From: an uncultured Caulobacterales bacterium
GTDB taxonomy: Bacteria; Pseudomonadota; Alphaproteobacteria; Caulobacterales; Maricaulaceae
DNA: 64,000 nucleotides
Assembly: GCA_938001915.1 (NCBI GenBank)
Contig: CALLBD010000011.1
Coordinates: forward strand, 1 to 64,000
Reading direction: 5' to 3'
Both the position numbers and the translations under genes were made by a program. This document shows positions 42,201-54,060 of this stretch, piece by piece (within the stretch, counting starts at the first letter, position 1; each line of letters begins with the position of its first letter). The notes under the pieces are model-generated. The model ran no database searches. It was not told the origin of the DNA and saw nothing but the letters and a program-made list of their open reading frames with translations.

Positions 42201-43772
42201 TTACTCCCACTCAATTGTCCCCGGAGGCTTTGACGTCACATCATAAACCACCCTATTTACACCGCGTACCTCATTGATAATCCGTGTCGCTGTTTCCCCT
42301 AAGAACTCGTGGTTATAGGGGTAGTAATCCGCCGTCATTCCATCGGTTGACGTCACAGCCCGAAGCGCCAGAACAAAGTCATAGGTTCTGCTATCGCCCA
42401 TTACGCCGACTGTCTGCACGGGAAGAAGGACCGCAAAAGCTTGCCAAATTTCATTGTAAAGCCCGTGCCTCTTAATCTGGTCTAAATAAACGGCATCCGC
42501 CTCTCGTAAAATATCAAGTCGAGGTTTTGTAATCTCACCTGGGCACCGGATAGCAAGACCCGGCCCAGGAAAAGGATGACGCTCTACGAAATCAGAATGT
42601 AAGCCCAACTCGCGGCCTAGCGCCCTCACCTCATCCTTAAATAATTCCCGAAGCGGCTCGACAAGCTCTAAGTCCATACGCTCAGGCAAACCGCCGACAT
42701 TATGATGAGATTTAATCGTAACGGAGGGACCACCGTCAAAAGACACGGATTCAATTACGTCTGGATAGAGGGTTCCTTGCGCAAGAAACTTAGCGCCGCC
42801 GACTTTTTTTGCTTCGCGTTCAAAAATATCAATGAACGTTCCGCCAATGATTTTACGTTTCTTTTCTGGGTCCTTTACCCCCGTTAGCAGCGACAAAAAC
42901 TGATCGCCAGCATCTACGTGAATAAGGTTGATATCGTAATGATCACGGAAGAGCGCCGTCACCTGATCGCTCTCGCCTTTCCGCATCATGCCCGTATCAA
43001 CGTAAACACAGGTGAGCTGGTCACCAATGGCTTCGTGAATGAGAACTGCTGCGACAGAACTGTCAACACCCCCCGAAAGACCACAAATGACCTTACCGTC
43101 ACCGACTTGGTCTCGAATGGCCTTAATCATCTCGTCCTTAAAGGACGCCATACTCCAATCACCCTTAAATCCCGCGATTTCATGGGTGAAGTTACGGAGC
43201 ATCTTTGCTCCATTAGGCGTATGAACCACCTCGGGATGGAATTGCACACCGTAATATTTGCGAACTTCATCAGCAATCGCCGCATAAGGGGCATTGGGCG
43301 ATACGCCAATCACTTCGAAACCTTCAGGAAGTTGACTGACGCGATCTCCATGGCTCATCCAGACCTCTTCGCGATTAGAAAGCCCCTCAAACAAAGGGCT
43401 TGTGCCAGAGGTGTCAACAAAAGCCCGTCCGAACTCCTGCTCGTCAGAACTTTCAACTGCGCCGCCAAGCTGCGCACACATCGTCTGCTGGCCGTAGCAA
43501 ATCCCGAGAACGGGAAGGCCAGCGCCCCAAACGGCCTCATCGGCGCGCGGCGTTCCAATCCCCGTGACTGAGCTTGGCCCGCCGGATAAGATTATCGCTT
43601 TAGGGGAAAAACTCTTCAAAAATGCTGCGTCGACTTTGTTGAAAGGATGCACTTCAGAATAAACACCGCTTTCGCGAACTCGCCGCGCAATCAACTTAGT
43701 AACCTGCGAACCGAAATCAATTATCAGAAGTTTTTCGTGTTCTTTTACAATATCTTCTCGGGTATTATTCAC
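42201..43772 (-). CDS. guaA: GMP synthase (glutamine-hydrolysing)
   Basis: Converts XMP to GMP with glutamine-derived ammonia. It has 523 residues. The glutaminase domain has the nucleophile Cys in GICYGQQ and His/Glu in GVQFHPEV; the ATP pyrophosphatase has GLSGGVDSS; the C-terminal dimer domain ends [14 protein letters not shown] at 43772 is the chosen start: GGAG lies upstream and it overlaps the rsmB stop as GTGA. A longer frame to 43895 runs through rsmB and is rejected. It forms part of guaB-rsmB-guaA. Confidence 0.96.
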   Translation of the reverse strand: MNNTREDIVKEHEKLLIIDFGSQVTKLIARRVRESGVYSEVHPFNKVDAAFLKSFSPKAIILSGGPSSVTGIGTPRADEAVWGAGLPVLGICYGQQTMCAQLGGAVESSDEQEFGRAFVDTSGTSPLFEGLSNREEVWMSHGDRVSQLPEGFEVIGVSPNAPYAAIADEVRKYYGVQFHPEVVHTPNGAKMLRNFTHEIAGFKGDWSMASFKDEMIKAIRDQVGDGKVICGLSGGVDSSVAAVLIHEAIGDQLTCVYVDTGMMRKGESDQVTALFRDHYDINLIHVDAGDQFLSLLTGVKDPEKKRKIIGGTFIDIFEREAKKVGGAKFLAQGTLYPDVIESVSFDGGPSVTIKSHHNVGGLPERMDLELVEPLRELFKDEVRALGRELGLHSDFVERHPFPGPGLAIRCPGEITKPRLDILREADAVYLDQIKRHGLYNEIWQAFAVLLPVQTVGVMGDSRTYDFVLALRAVTSTDGMTADYYPYNHEFLGETATRIINEVRGVNRVVYDVTSKPPGTIEWE

Positions 43773-45051
43773 GCAGATTTCTCCATCACGGCAAAGAAAA
43801 AGCCATCTGTATTTGTTGAGGCAGGTGTGAGTGTAAGGGTGCAACCATCCGCGGACCATGGCTTCGGCGTATCCACACCAAATCGTTCTTCCCAAACTTC
43901 GCCCGCGGAAAGTAATGTGAAATCCGATGTGCGCTCCAAAAATGCATAGACTTGCGCTTCGTTCTCGGCCGCCAGCATTGAGCAGGTAACGTAAAATAAA
44001 AATCCGCCTGGTTTCACAAAATCCTTGGCTTGATCCAGAACTTTGACCTGCTCAGCCATGCGTCGACCTAAAGCATCTTCAGTTAAGCGCCATTTTGCAT
44101 CAGGTTTTCGGCGCCATGTCCCAACACCAGTACAGGGTGCATCGACCAAAACGCGATCAACCTTCCGTCTAAGGTGGTTCAAACTTTTAGCGGGCGGCGG
44201 AACGACCTTGATTATCGAAGCGCCAGCCCGTGTTGCGCGCTCATAGGTCGGCGCGAGACGGCGTTTATCAATATCGAAAGAATAAATTGCACCCTCATTC
44301 CCCATATCAGAAGCTAAAGCCAAAGACTTACCGCCGCCCCCCGCACAATAATCCAACAGAGTTTCGCCAGGCTTCGCAGCGACAAGAAGGCTCACAATCT
44401 GCGACCCTTCATCCTGAATTTCCAATTTTCCCGTCAAAAAATCTTCGTCGGATTGGACATTAGGATGGCGTCCAAAGCCTTCGACGGGGGGAAAGCGCAT
44501 GCCTAAAGGTGAAATTACGGTTGGCGTTGCCGTATTCACCTCCAGCTGGTCACGCGTGGCTTTAATCGCATTTGCGCGGACATCTAATGGCGGACGCTCA
44601 GTCAGGGCCGCCCCTTCTGTGACGGCCTCTTCATCGAAATTGGTCTCAAATGCTGGCCAAAGCCAATCAGGCACATCAGCTCGGATATGATCTGGAGCAT
44701 CTTCCAAATCGATTTGTCCCCTCAATTTCGAAATTTGGTCGTCAGTCAAAGGCGCGCCGAAGTGCCTATCGCCGTCGGTTTGCGCAAGAATTTCCTCAAC
44801 GGTGATACCACCCGAAAAAACAACAGCCCCTAAAGCCAAGGCTCTGGGACTTTCATCATTCATACGAAACCCAATTGAATTTTTCCGCCGCAACGCATCC
44901 AGTACGATATTTCCTATGGCGGACCGATCTTTTGATCCCGCAAATCGATGGGATTTACCCCAATCGCGGAGCGCCATTGTTACAGGCGTGCGGCGCTCAA
45001 TGATGTCCTCTAAGACTTCAGCCGCCGCCTGTATTCGTCCACCCAGCCGCA

Positions 45052-45052
<1 letters not shown>
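43769..45052 (-). CDS. rsmB: 16S rRNA (cytosine-C5)-methyltransferase, RsmB/NOP family
   Basis: An S-adenosylmethionine-dependent rRNA m5C methyltransferase, 427 residues. The N-terminal helical part resembles NusB/RsmB. The SAM motif is [14 protein letters not shown], the catalytic cysteines are in [12 protein letters not shown] and in [16 protein letters not shown]. The start overlaps the guaB stop by one base (TAATG), and the stop overlaps guaA. RsmB is the best match but other NOP-family specificities are possible. Confidence 0.88.
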
Positions 45053-46539
<1,487 letters not shown>

Positions 46540-46609
46540 TTATCAGCCTTCATGCGGCGGTGCAAAGAGTTTCCTGCTTAAAAGGGCTCGCGCGCGCAAT
46601 TAAGCGCAG

Positions 46610-47380
46610 TTATGGGTCTCGGCTTTGCAAATTAAGCGCTACGAGATAAATTTCAGGGCTCCCCTTGCGCGAACTCTTAGGTTTTGCGTGCTGAACTTTT
46701 TGAAAATTATGCTTCAAACGGTCGAGAAGCACCTTTTCCGCCCCTCCTTGAAAAACCTTTGTAACAAAATGCCCGCCAGGCCTTAAAGTCTGCATGGCAA
46801 ACTCAGCTGCAGCTTCGACAAGTGCCACAGTTTTCAGATGGTCTGTTTGGCGATGCCCTGTCGTGTTGGCGGCTAGGTCTGACATTACTAGGTCGGGCTG
46901 AGCGCCGAGAAGTGTTTTTATTCGGCGCGGAGCTGTCTCGTCCATAAAATCAAACTGAATCAAATCAGCCCCGGGAACAGGATCGACGGGCAGCAAATCT
47001 ATACCGACAACCTTATCAGCACCGCGTTTCATCGCAATCTGAACCCAGCCTCCAGGTGCGCAGCCGAGATCTACAACAAGCGAGCCTGCCTTCAGCAGTC
47101 CAAACCTATCATCCAGCTCTTCGAGCTTGAAAGCCGCGCGGGACCGATATCCTTTTTCTTTAGCTTTGCGGACGTAGGGATCATTGATCTGACGCTCAAT
47201 CCAGAGTTTTGAAGAGATTTTACGACCACTGGCCGTTTTGACTTTTTTATGCATCATTCGGGTCGCGTCATCTTGCTCTGACTTAGACGTCACCCGCGAG
47301 CGTTTCGGACCTTCAGTTTTGGACCCTGTCATCTTACTGCGCGCAGGACGCTTTCTATGCCCCGGCGTTTTATTGGCCAT
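46610..47380 (-). CDS. rlmE: 23S rRNA (uridine-2'-O-)-methyltransferase RlmE
   Basis: Methylates U2552 of 23S rRNA in the A loop during 50S assembly. ATG at 47380 gives 256 residues, with GGAGG upstream. The N-terminal extension of about 50 residues is very basic (HRKRPARSK and similar) and longer than in the E. coli protein. The core starts LWIERQINDPYVRKAKEKGY; SAM motif DLGCAPGGWVQ and MSDLAANTTGH are intact, with K-D-K-E-type residues in place. The start overlaps the end of ppx/gppA by 11 bases. Confidence 0.94.
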   Translation of the reverse strand: MANKTPGHRKRPARSKMTGSKTEGPKRSRVTSKSEQDDATRMMHKKVKTASGRKISSKLWIERQINDPYVRKAKEKGYRSRAAFKLEELDDRFGLLKAGSLVVDLGCAPGGWVQIAMKRGADKVVGIDLLPVDPVPGADLIQFDFMDETAPRRIKTLLGAQPDLVMSDLAANTTGHRQTDHLKTVALVEAAAEFAMQTLRPGGHFVTKVFQGGAEKVLLDRLKHNFQKVQHAKPKSSRKGSPEIYLVALNLQSRDP

Positions 47381-48530
47381 GCGACGCCTCCACCTCAGGG
47401 GCAATATTTGTCGAAACCTTTAAACCCCTTGGGTTTTGCCCTTTCTGCATCAAGCCAATAAGCATGCCTTCGCGTAAGCCTCTATCAGCTACGCGGATCA
47501 TTTTAGACGGCCAGTTCTCACACAACACGTCTATTATTGCGCAGCCGGCAACGAGGAGTTTGGCACGGTCATTGCCAATGCAAGGTTCTTTTGCCCTATC
47601 TTCAAATGTTCTCCCACCCATATCACGCGCCACGCTGAGGGCGTCCGCTGTCCGCAGCCAAAGACCATCAACCTTTGCGCGTTGATAAAAAGGCAGTTTC
47701 AAATGGATGCCTGCCAAAGAGGTGATCGTACCAGATGTCCCAATCAAGTGCCCTCTTCCTTGCTGGAACATATTTGTAAAACGTGTCTCGCAGCCCTGTT
47801 CGACAATTTTTTGACGCACGACAGCGCGAAGCTCGTCATACCAGACTTCTTTATCGTCAATCTCAGGCACCAATTCCGACAAGGTAACGACGCCAACAGG
47901 GAGAGAGGCCCACGCACTGATAGGTGGTCTGTGCAATCGCCGTTCGGTTTTCTCAGCCCCTAATTTTCTTATGTCCACCCATGAAAGTTCTGTGGAACCC
48001 CCGCCTATATCAATGACGAGCGCTACGTCCTTCGTCGGATCAACCAAGTTAACGCATCCCATTACGGCCAAGCGACTCTCTACGCGGGGACTGATGATTT
48101 CCAGACTCAGGCCCGTTTCCTCTTTAACACGCTTGAGAAAGGCTTCGCCGTTGCTCGCTCTGCGGCAGGCTTCCGTTGCAACCGAACGCCACCTTTTAAC
48201 GCGCTTTACCTTCATCTTGCCAGCACAAACTTTCAAGGCCTCTACGGCCGCGTCCATGCTCTCTTCACTTAATGCACCTGTTGAAGCAAGCCCTTGCCCC
48301 AACCTAACCACCCGGCTGTAGCTATCTATAATTTTGAACGTGTCACCCGATTCCTTCGCAATGAGAAGTCGGCAATTGTTAGTCCCAAGGTCTATAGCCG
48401 CATACACACCAGATTGACGGCCCTTGCGGGACCCTCCTCCGCCGCTTCCGCGTTTATGTCTTGCCCGCCTCCCACGACTGCGCCCCTTTGGCGCAACGTT
48501 GCTGGAGCCGGCAGTATTCTCATCCGGCAT
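47370..48530 (-). CDS. exopolyphosphatase / guanosine pentaphosphatase family
   Basis: A Ppx/GppA phosphatase of 386 residues (ASKHA fold) acting on polyphosphate or pppGpp. The phosphate-1 motif AAIDLGTNNCRLLIA, EACRRASNG and DIGGGSTELSW are intact. There is no C-terminal HD-like domain, so it is the short form. The first 40 residues are an unusual Gly/Arg/Ser-rich basic stretch (RSRGRRARHKRGSGGGGSR). Together with Rel in the same window it would set (p)ppGpp level. The product overlaps rlmE. Confidence 0.88.
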   Translation of the reverse strand: MPDENTAGSSNVAPKGRSRGRRARHKRGSGGGGSRKGRQSGVYAAIDLGTNNCRLLIAKESGDTFKIIDSYSRVVRLGQGLASTGALSEESMDAAVEALKVCAGKMKVKRVKRWRSVATEACRRASNGEAFLKRVKEETGLSLEIISPRVESRLAVMGCVNLVDPTKDVALVIDIGGGSTELSWVDIRKLGAEKTERRLHRPPISAWASLPVGVVTLSELVPEIDDKEVWYDELRAVVRQKIVEQGCETRFTNMFQQGRGHLIGTSGTITSLAGIHLKLPFYQRAKVDGLWLRTADALSVARDMGGRTFEDRAKEPCIGNDRAKLLVAGCAIIDVLCENWPSKMIRVADRGLREGMLIGLMQKGQNPRGLKVSTNIAPEVEASHGQ

Positions 48531-48645
48531 GGTATGTCTTTCAATTTACCGCGGGTCGCAAATGATTGCGCGCTCGCACGGCTTCGTCGTAACCGTCGTA
48601 GGGCAGAAACCTGCCCCGCGTAAAGGCCTTTATCAGGACAGGATT

Positions 48646-50391
48646 CTAGTGGATATCAATGTGATCCGAAAATTGCGACCAGTCTGGCTCTGGCTGCAAA
48701 TCTATCATCGCATCATGCTGGGACAAATAAACATTTCCGCTCAGTTTCTCTAAGAAGTCAGACCTGTAGAACCGCTCTCTCACAACGGACTGCATGGCAG
48801 AAAGGTGAAGTTTGGCATCAACGCTTTTCAGCCGCTTGTTAATTTCGGTAAGACTAGACAAAGCGCTGGCATCAATCCGGCTTACGCCCGTACACATGAG
48901 TATAAGATCGGTCATTTGGGGATGATCCGATACTATTTTTGCCACCCTATCTTCGAGGTAGCGCGCATTGGCATAGTAAAGGCTGTCATCGATACGAAGC
49001 GTCTTAACAGTTTCAAAGGTTTCGACAATGAAACGATCAGCATCCCGATAATGCTCTGTGCCCGTAAACCGACCAACCAAGGGCATGTGAGGAGTTAAAC
49101 TCATTCTGATATGAAGGACCATTGCCAATACCACACCAACCAAAACGCCCCATTGCACGCCGAAAATCAGAACGGATAAGAATGTCGCGATTGCGGTAAT
49201 ACCGTCGGCCCGTGAATAGGTCCATGTTCGCCAGATACTGCGGAAGTCTAGTAAACTTAAACACGCCACAATTATCAATGCCGCCAAAACAGATAGCGGC
49301 AAATTATACAGGGCGGGCGTCAAAAAGAGAGCGGTAAGAGCCATGAATATTGCGACGAGCAAACCAACAAATGGCGTTTTTCCTCCAGCAGTAAAATTCA
49401 CAGCAGAGCGGGACATCGACCCATTAATAGGATAGCCCCCCGTAAGCCCTGCCACCGCGTTAGAGGCCCCTATGCCCAGCAATTCTTTATTCGTGTCTAC
49501 TCTACCTCGTTTACGTGACGCCAATTCTTGCGCCGTGGAAGTGCTGTCAACAAACGCAACAATGGCAATAACCAATGCGGGAACAAGTAAATTTTCATAT
49601 TCGGGAACGGACAAATTTGGAAATGACAACGGCGGCAGGCCCGCGGGTACCTCCCCTACAATGGCTAACCCGCTCTCTCCACCAAAATCAAAAATCGCAC
49701 TCAAACATACAAAAGCTACTATAATGACAATTGGCGCCATTCTCGCTATCAGCTTGGCCCATTTTGCACGAAGCCCAGACTTCACCAAAACATAAGGTAG
49801 CCCCTTACGAACGAGAAGAAATAGGGCTATCGCGACGGCCCCCGTTCCCACTGCGAGAACATTAACCTCCAAAAGCTGCGTTATTAGGCTTCCAATCATC
49901 CCAAACACTGTTTGAGACTCTACCTTAACCCCCAAAATATGTTTGGCTTGACTAAAAATGATGAGAAGGGCGGCCCCGGTAATATATGCAGAAACCACGG
50001 GCCGCGAGACAAAGTTCATTATAAACCCAGCTTTAAAAAACCCAGCAACAATTAGCATCCCGCCCGTCAAAAGCGCCAAGGCACCAGCACTTAGAATGCG
50101 GGTTTCAGGCGGAATCAAGGCTATTGTCGCGGCAGTCATAAGCGAAATAACGGCAGTGGGCCCGACGTTTAGATAATTTGACGAGCCAAGCAGGGCATAG
50201 GCGACAAGCGGAAATATCGAGGCATATATACCTATTTGCGGCGGTAATCCGGCGAGCAAAGCATAAGCCAAACATTGCGGCACAAGCAGGATTGTTACAA
50301 TAATCGCGGCCAGAAAATCATCTGCGAAAATTTGACCATTGTAGTTTTTCAACCAGCTATATTGCGTTCCAAAAACGTTCCGCAAATTCAT
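48646..50391 (-). CDS. SulP family anion transporter with STAS domain
   Basis: A 581-residue inner-membrane transporter of the SLC26/SulP family. About 11-14 transmembrane segments fill residues 20-430; family motifs include VPQCLAYALLAGLPPQIGIYA and GGYPINGSMSRSAVN. The cytoplasmic STAS domain (about 450-560) carries LILMCTGVSRIDASAL. Sulfate or bicarbonate are the usual substrates; neither is proven here. It lies 24 bases after a DUF442 gene, which could hint at a sulfur link. Confidence 0.93.
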   Translation of the reverse strand: MNLRNVFGTQYSWLKNYNGQIFADDFLAAIIVTILLVPQCLAYALLAGLPPQIGIYASIFPLVAYALLGSSNYLNVGPTAVISLMTAATIALIPPETRILSAGALALLTGGMLIVAGFFKAGFIMNFVSRPVVSAYITGAALLIIFSQAKHILGVKVESQTVFGMIGSLITQLLEVNVLAVGTGAVAIALFLLVRKGLPYVLVKSGLRAKWAKLIARMAPIVIIVAFVCLSAIFDFGGESGLAIVGEVPAGLPPLSFPNLSVPEYENLLVPALVIAIVAFVDSTSTAQELASRKRGRVDTNKELLGIGASNAVAGLTGGYPINGSMSRSAVNFTAGGKTPFVGLLVAIFMALTALFLTPALYNLPLSVLAALIIVACLSLLDFRSIWRTWTYSRADGITAIATFLSVLIFGVQWGVLVGVVLAMVLHIRMSLTPHMPLVGRFTGTEHYRDADRFIVETFETVKTLRIDDSLYYANARYLEDRVAKIVSDHPQMTDLILMCTGVSRIDASALSSLTEINKRLKSVDAKLHLSAMQSVVRERFYRSDFLEKLSGNVYLSQHDAMIDLQPEPDWSQFSDHIDIH

Positions 50392-50415
50392 ACAACATCC
50401 TTTAAGTCCTCAAAA

Positions 50416-50841
50416 TTACTCCGTTTGATGACTTGCGTATTGGGTCAGGAGTGCCCGTATTTGCTCCAAGTTATACCCAGCGGCGGAGAGGGCGTCCATC
50501 ACAGGTTCAACTCCCATGTGTTTGACATGCGCAAACGCCCAAAGCGATGCCGATCTCATACCCGATGCACAAAAGGCAACGATTGGGCGCGGCGCATTAT
50601 TATAAGCCGTTACCGAGGCATCAATTAAACCTGGCGTAAGACCGTCAGACATTGGAATATGGAAATAATCGACCCTCATCGACATAGCTGACTGTTCTAG
50701 ATCCCCTGATAGGGGCTGAATTGGCGATTCCATGTCTGGGCGATTATTGATGAAACTCATGACGCCTTGCTCAGATAAGGCTTGCATTTGCGCTTCAAGC
50801 AATTGCCCCGTAATAAAAACGTCACCTGGCAGTTCTTTCAT
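50416..50841 (-). CDS. DUF442 / beta-lactamase hydrolase-like phosphatase-fold protein
   Basis: A 141-residue protein of the TIGR01244/DUF442 family, with a tyrosine-phosphatase-like fold. The P-loop CASGMRSA (Cys91, Arg96) is the only clear active site. The motif IFNRPD-like FINNRPDMES fits the family. Members are often called sulfur transferases, and some work with persulfide dioxygenases. Function here is inferred; the neighbouring SulP gene makes sulfur metabolism possible. It starts three bases after the tkt stop. Confidence 0.82.
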   Translation of the reverse strand: MKELPGDVFITGQLLEAQMQALSEQGVMSFINNRPDMESPIQPLSGDLEQSAMSMRVDYFHIPMSDGLTPGLIDASVTAYNNAPRPIVAFCASGMRSASLWAFAHVKHMGVEPVMDALSAAGYNLEQIRALLTQYASHQTE

Positions 50842-50843
50842 GG

Positions 50844-52835
50844 CTACGCCAACATTGATTGGGCTAAATCTATAATTGCCTCGGATGTGATCCCGAAATG
50901 GGTGAATAATTTCGCACCTGGCGCAGACGCCCCAAAACTATCCATGCCGATAAATCCGCCACCCCGTCCGATTAAGCCATCCCATCCCTGCCGGATGCCA
51001 GCTTCGATCGCGATTTTGGGTAAGTCCTTGCCTGTCACAGATCGAATATACTTTTCATCTTGCTCTAGAAATAAATCCAAACAAGGCACGGAGACCACGC
51101 GGGCCGACACACCCTGAGCTTCTAATGCCTCTGCGGCATCCATAGCTAGATGCACCTCTGAACCACTTGCCAACAAAACAATGTCGTCTGCGCCCTTGCC
51201 TGCTCGAATAACATAGGCTCCCCGTTCGCACATGTTTTTGGAGGCATTGTCTCGCACTGCAGGTACACCTTGGCGGGTCAAAGCCATAATGGATGGCGCT
51301 GTTTTACATTCGAAAGCCAGCTCGTAACATTCTGCCACCTCCACGGCGTCCGCCGGACGATAGGTATAGCAATTTGGTATCGCTCGAAGGCTGGCAAGGT
51401 GTTCGACAGGCTGGTGAGTCGGTCCGTCCTCCCCAACACCGATTGAGTCATGAGTCGCGACATAAATTGTCCGAATCCCCATGAGCGCCGCCAGACGGAC
51501 TGACGGACGACAATAATCCATAAAGACCATGAACAGGCCAGAGTAAGGTATCACACCGCCATGCAAAGCCATTCCATTCATCGCTGCGGCCATTCCATGT
51601 TCGCGGATACCGTAGTTCACATAACGGCCATCATAAGACTCCGCTTGGATTTCTTTTGAGGTGGCAGGCGTTTTAGTCTTGTTTGACCCTTCCAGATCAG
51701 CCGACCCAGACAAAACATCGCTGAGCAATTCCGTGAGCGGCGCGAGCGCCTTGTTTGAGGAGACGCGCGTGGCCAATGCAGGCTTCTCTTTCGCCACACT
51801 CTCCTTAAAACTCTGAAAAGCTTCTTTCCAACCAGACTCCAACTCCCCTGCCATAGCCCGAGTAAAATCAGTGCTTTGCGGATGAGCCTTCAACCGCTTG
51901 ACCCAATCGGCCCGGGCCTCCGCGCCAGCCGCCGCGGGCTTTGCCCAATCCGCATATACATGTTTGGGGATTTCAAAAGGCGCGTGGTCCCAACCGCGAG
52001 CCTTGCGGGTTCCTGCGATTTCGTCATCCCCAAGCGGCGCGCCATGCGCCTTATTGAAGCCGGCTTTTGTCGGCGCGCCCTTCCCGATGGTCGTCTTGCA
52101 CGCAATCAATGTAGGCTTGTCTGACGCCTTTGCTTTTCGGAGCGCAGTCGTAACAGCCTCGCGGTCATGCCCATCAATAGCAATTGTGTTCCAATTGGCT
52201 GACTTGAACCGCGCAATCTGATCCGTCGAGCTTGAAAGAGAGACGGGACCATCAATCGTAATATTATTGTCGTCCCAAAGCACAATAAGGCGGTTCAGCC
52301 GTAAGTGCCCGGCTAGACCAATAGCCTCTTGGCTTATGCCTTCCATCAAGCACCCGTCTCCCGCGATAACGTAAGTGTGGTGATCGACGATCTCGTCACC
52401 GAATCGAGCGTTAAGTTGACGTTCTGCCAATGCGAAGCCGACTGCGTTGGACAGACCTTGTCCTAGTGGACCCGTTGTTGTTTCAACGCCCGGAACATGT
52501 CCAAATTCCGGATGCCCTGCCGTGATAGACCCAAGCTGTCGGAAATTTTTGAGCTGGTCCATTGTGACAGCCTCATAGCCTGTCAAATGAAGAAGGCTGT
52601 AGATAAGCATAGACCCATGCCCAGCGGACAAGATAAATCTATCTCGGTCCGCCCAATCTGGTGCTTTAGGGTCAAATTTTAAAAATTGTGAGAACAATAC
52701 GGTTGCAGCATCTGCCATTCCCATTGGCATTCCCGGGTGACCAGAGTTAGCCCGCTGGACGGCATCCATAGATAACGCTGCGATAGCATTCGACATATCG
52801 CGATGCTGCTCTGCGGTGAAGGTCAAATCGGTCAT
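50844..52835 (-). CDS. tkt: transketolase
   Basis: A thiamine-diphosphate enzyme moving two-carbon units in the pentose phosphate pathway. ATG at 52835 gives 663 residues, with AGGA upstream; the longer frame to 52934 adds 33 unrelated residues. Motifs are RANSGHPGMPMGMA, the ThDP motif GDGCLMEG...NN, GHDREA, and the pyrimidine domain DSIGVGEDGPTHQPVEH with its catalytic His. The transketolase C-domain ends VSVPCLDLFLEQ. The 207-base spacer to cysK has no clear feature. Confidence 0.96.
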   Translation of the reverse strand: MTDLTFTAEQHRDMSNAIAALSMDAVQRANSGHPGMPMGMADAATVLFSQFLKFDPKAPDWADRDRFILSAGHGSMLIYSLLHLTGYEAVTMDQLKNFRQLGSITAGHPEFGHVPGVETTTGPLGQGLSNAVGFALAERQLNARFGDEIVDHHTYVIAGDGCLMEGISQEAIGLAGHLRLNRLIVLWDDNNITIDGPVSLSSSTDQIARFKSANWNTIAIDGHDREAVTTALRKAKASDKPTLIACKTTIGKGAPTKAGFNKAHGAPLGDDEIAGTRKARGWDHAPFEIPKHVYADWAKPAAAGAEARADWVKRLKAHPQSTDFTRAMAGELESGWKEAFQSFKESVAKEKPALATRVSSNKALAPLTELLSDVLSGSADLEGSNKTKTPATSKEIQAESYDGRYVNYGIREHGMAAAMNGMALHGGVIPYSGLFMVFMDYCRPSVRLAALMGIRTIYVATHDSIGVGEDGPTHQPVEHLASLRAIPNCYTYRPADAVEVAECYELAFECKTAPSIMALTRQGVPAVRDNASKNMCERGAYVIRAGKGADDIVLLASGSEVHLAMDAAEALEAQGVSARVVSVPCLDLFLEQDEKYIRSVTGKDLPKIAIEAGIRQGWDGLIGRGGGFIGMDSFGASAPGAKLFTHFGITSEAIIDLAQSMLA

Positions 52836-53042
52836 GTGTAGTCCTGAGGTATGGGGCGGCGACTCGTGTTTGTATGTAGATCGCGTATGACATAAAGTTA
52901 ACAGTTTCACTAGCGAGCCAGCTCGGCTGTCCACAGGTCCTCAAGCAGAAATTACACCTTTTAATACAGCACAGTTGCGTGAGCTGACGAAAAGCGGTGG
53001 ATTTTGGCGGCTTACTACGGCAAACCCCAAATTAAGAAACCT

Positions 53043-54056
53043 ATGAGTCTGATCATGATGAAAGCCCGCAACGTACTCGACCTTATTGGGAACACGCCTC
53101 TCCTATACCTGAAGGACGCTTCGGAAATGACAGGGTGTGAGATTTACGGAAAGGCTGAGTTTTTAAATCCCGGCCAATCTGTAAAAGATCGTGCCGCATT
53201 ATCTATCATTCGGGCCGCCGAAAAATCTGGCGCGTTAAAGCCTGGCGGCATTGTCGTCGAAGGGACCGCGGGCAACACGGGTATTGGTCTTGCCATGGTT
53301 TGTTCTGCACTGGGCTATCGCTGTAAAATCGTGATGCCGCGAACCCAGAGTCAGGAAAAAAAGGACGCCGTTAAACTCCTTGGGGCAGAGCTGATAGAAG
53401 TTGACGCCAAACCTTACTCCGACCCAGGCAATTATATTCACGTGTCGGAACGCCTCGCCCAAGAGTTAAACGAAAACTCTCCCAATGCAGCCATATGGGC
53501 TAACCAATTCGATAATACGGCAAATAGAGACGCCCACGTCAACACAACAGGTCCAGAAATTTGGGAACAAACAGAGGGTAAAGTCGACGGCTTTATCTGC
53601 GCAGTGGGATCAGGCGGAACTTTGGGCGGCGTTTCGCTCGCCTTGAAAGCAAAAAATCCAGACATCCAAATAGGACTAGCGGATCCATTCGGGTCGAAAA
53701 TGTTCGCCTATTACGAACGCGGCGAATTAGAGAGCACGGGTAACTCTATCACAGAAGGCATCGGCCAAGGCCGCATCACAGCAAACCTACAGGATATAAC
53801 CGTGGATCGTCAGTACCAAATTTCCGATACGGACGCCTTACAAGTCATATTTGAACTCAACCAGCTAGAAGGTATATGCTTGGGAGGTTCTTCGGGTATC
53901 AATGTTGCGGGCGCAATTCAAATGGCGCGAGACATGGGTCCGGGACACACAATCGTCACTATCCTGTGTGACTATGGGCAACGATATCAATCAAAAGTCT
54001 ACAATCCTGATTTCTTGCGAGAGCGAAATCTGCCCGTTCCAAATTGGCTATGCTGA
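53043..54056 (+). CDS. cysK: cysteine synthase A
   Basis: A PLP enzyme making cysteine from O-acetylserine and sulfide. From ATG 53043 it has 337 residues. Schiff-base Lys48 lies in PGQSVKDRAAL; GTAGNTGIGLAM binds the substrate and VGSGGTLGG holds the phosphate. A TTG at 53004 would add 13 residues. Four bases separate it from metC. The cysK-metC pair joins cysteine making to cystathionine splitting, and cystathionine beta-synthase activity cannot be excluded. Confidence 0.92.
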   Translation: MSLIMMKARNVLDLIGNTPLLYLKDASEMTGCEIYGKAEFLNPGQSVKDRAALSIIRAAEKSGALKPGGIVVEGTAGNTGIGLAMVCSALGYRCKIVMPRTQSQEKKDAVKLLGAELIEVDAKPYSDPGNYIHVSERLAQELNENSPNAAIWANQFDNTANRDAHVNTTGPEIWEQTEGKVDGFICAVGSGGTLGGVSLALKAKNPDIQIGLADPFGSKMFAYYERGELESTGNSITEGIGQGRITANLQDITVDRQYQISDTDALQVIFELNQLEGICLGGSSGINVAGAIQMARDMGPGHTIVTILCDYGQRYQSKVYNPDFLRERNLPVPNWLC

Positions 54057-54060
54057 ACTC

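Noticed and set aside
42918-43571. 217-codon plus-strand frame opposite guaA
   Set aside because: Fully inside the conserved guaA gene, no domain and no ribosome binding site.
43772-43895. Longer GMP synthase frame reaching 43895
   Set aside because: The extra 41 residues lie wholly inside rsmB and match nothing; GTG 43772 has GGAG and a GTGA overlap.
52836-52934. Longer transketolase frame reaching 52934
   Set aside because: The extra 33 residues do not resemble any transketolase N-terminus; ATG 52835 has a good ribosome binding site.
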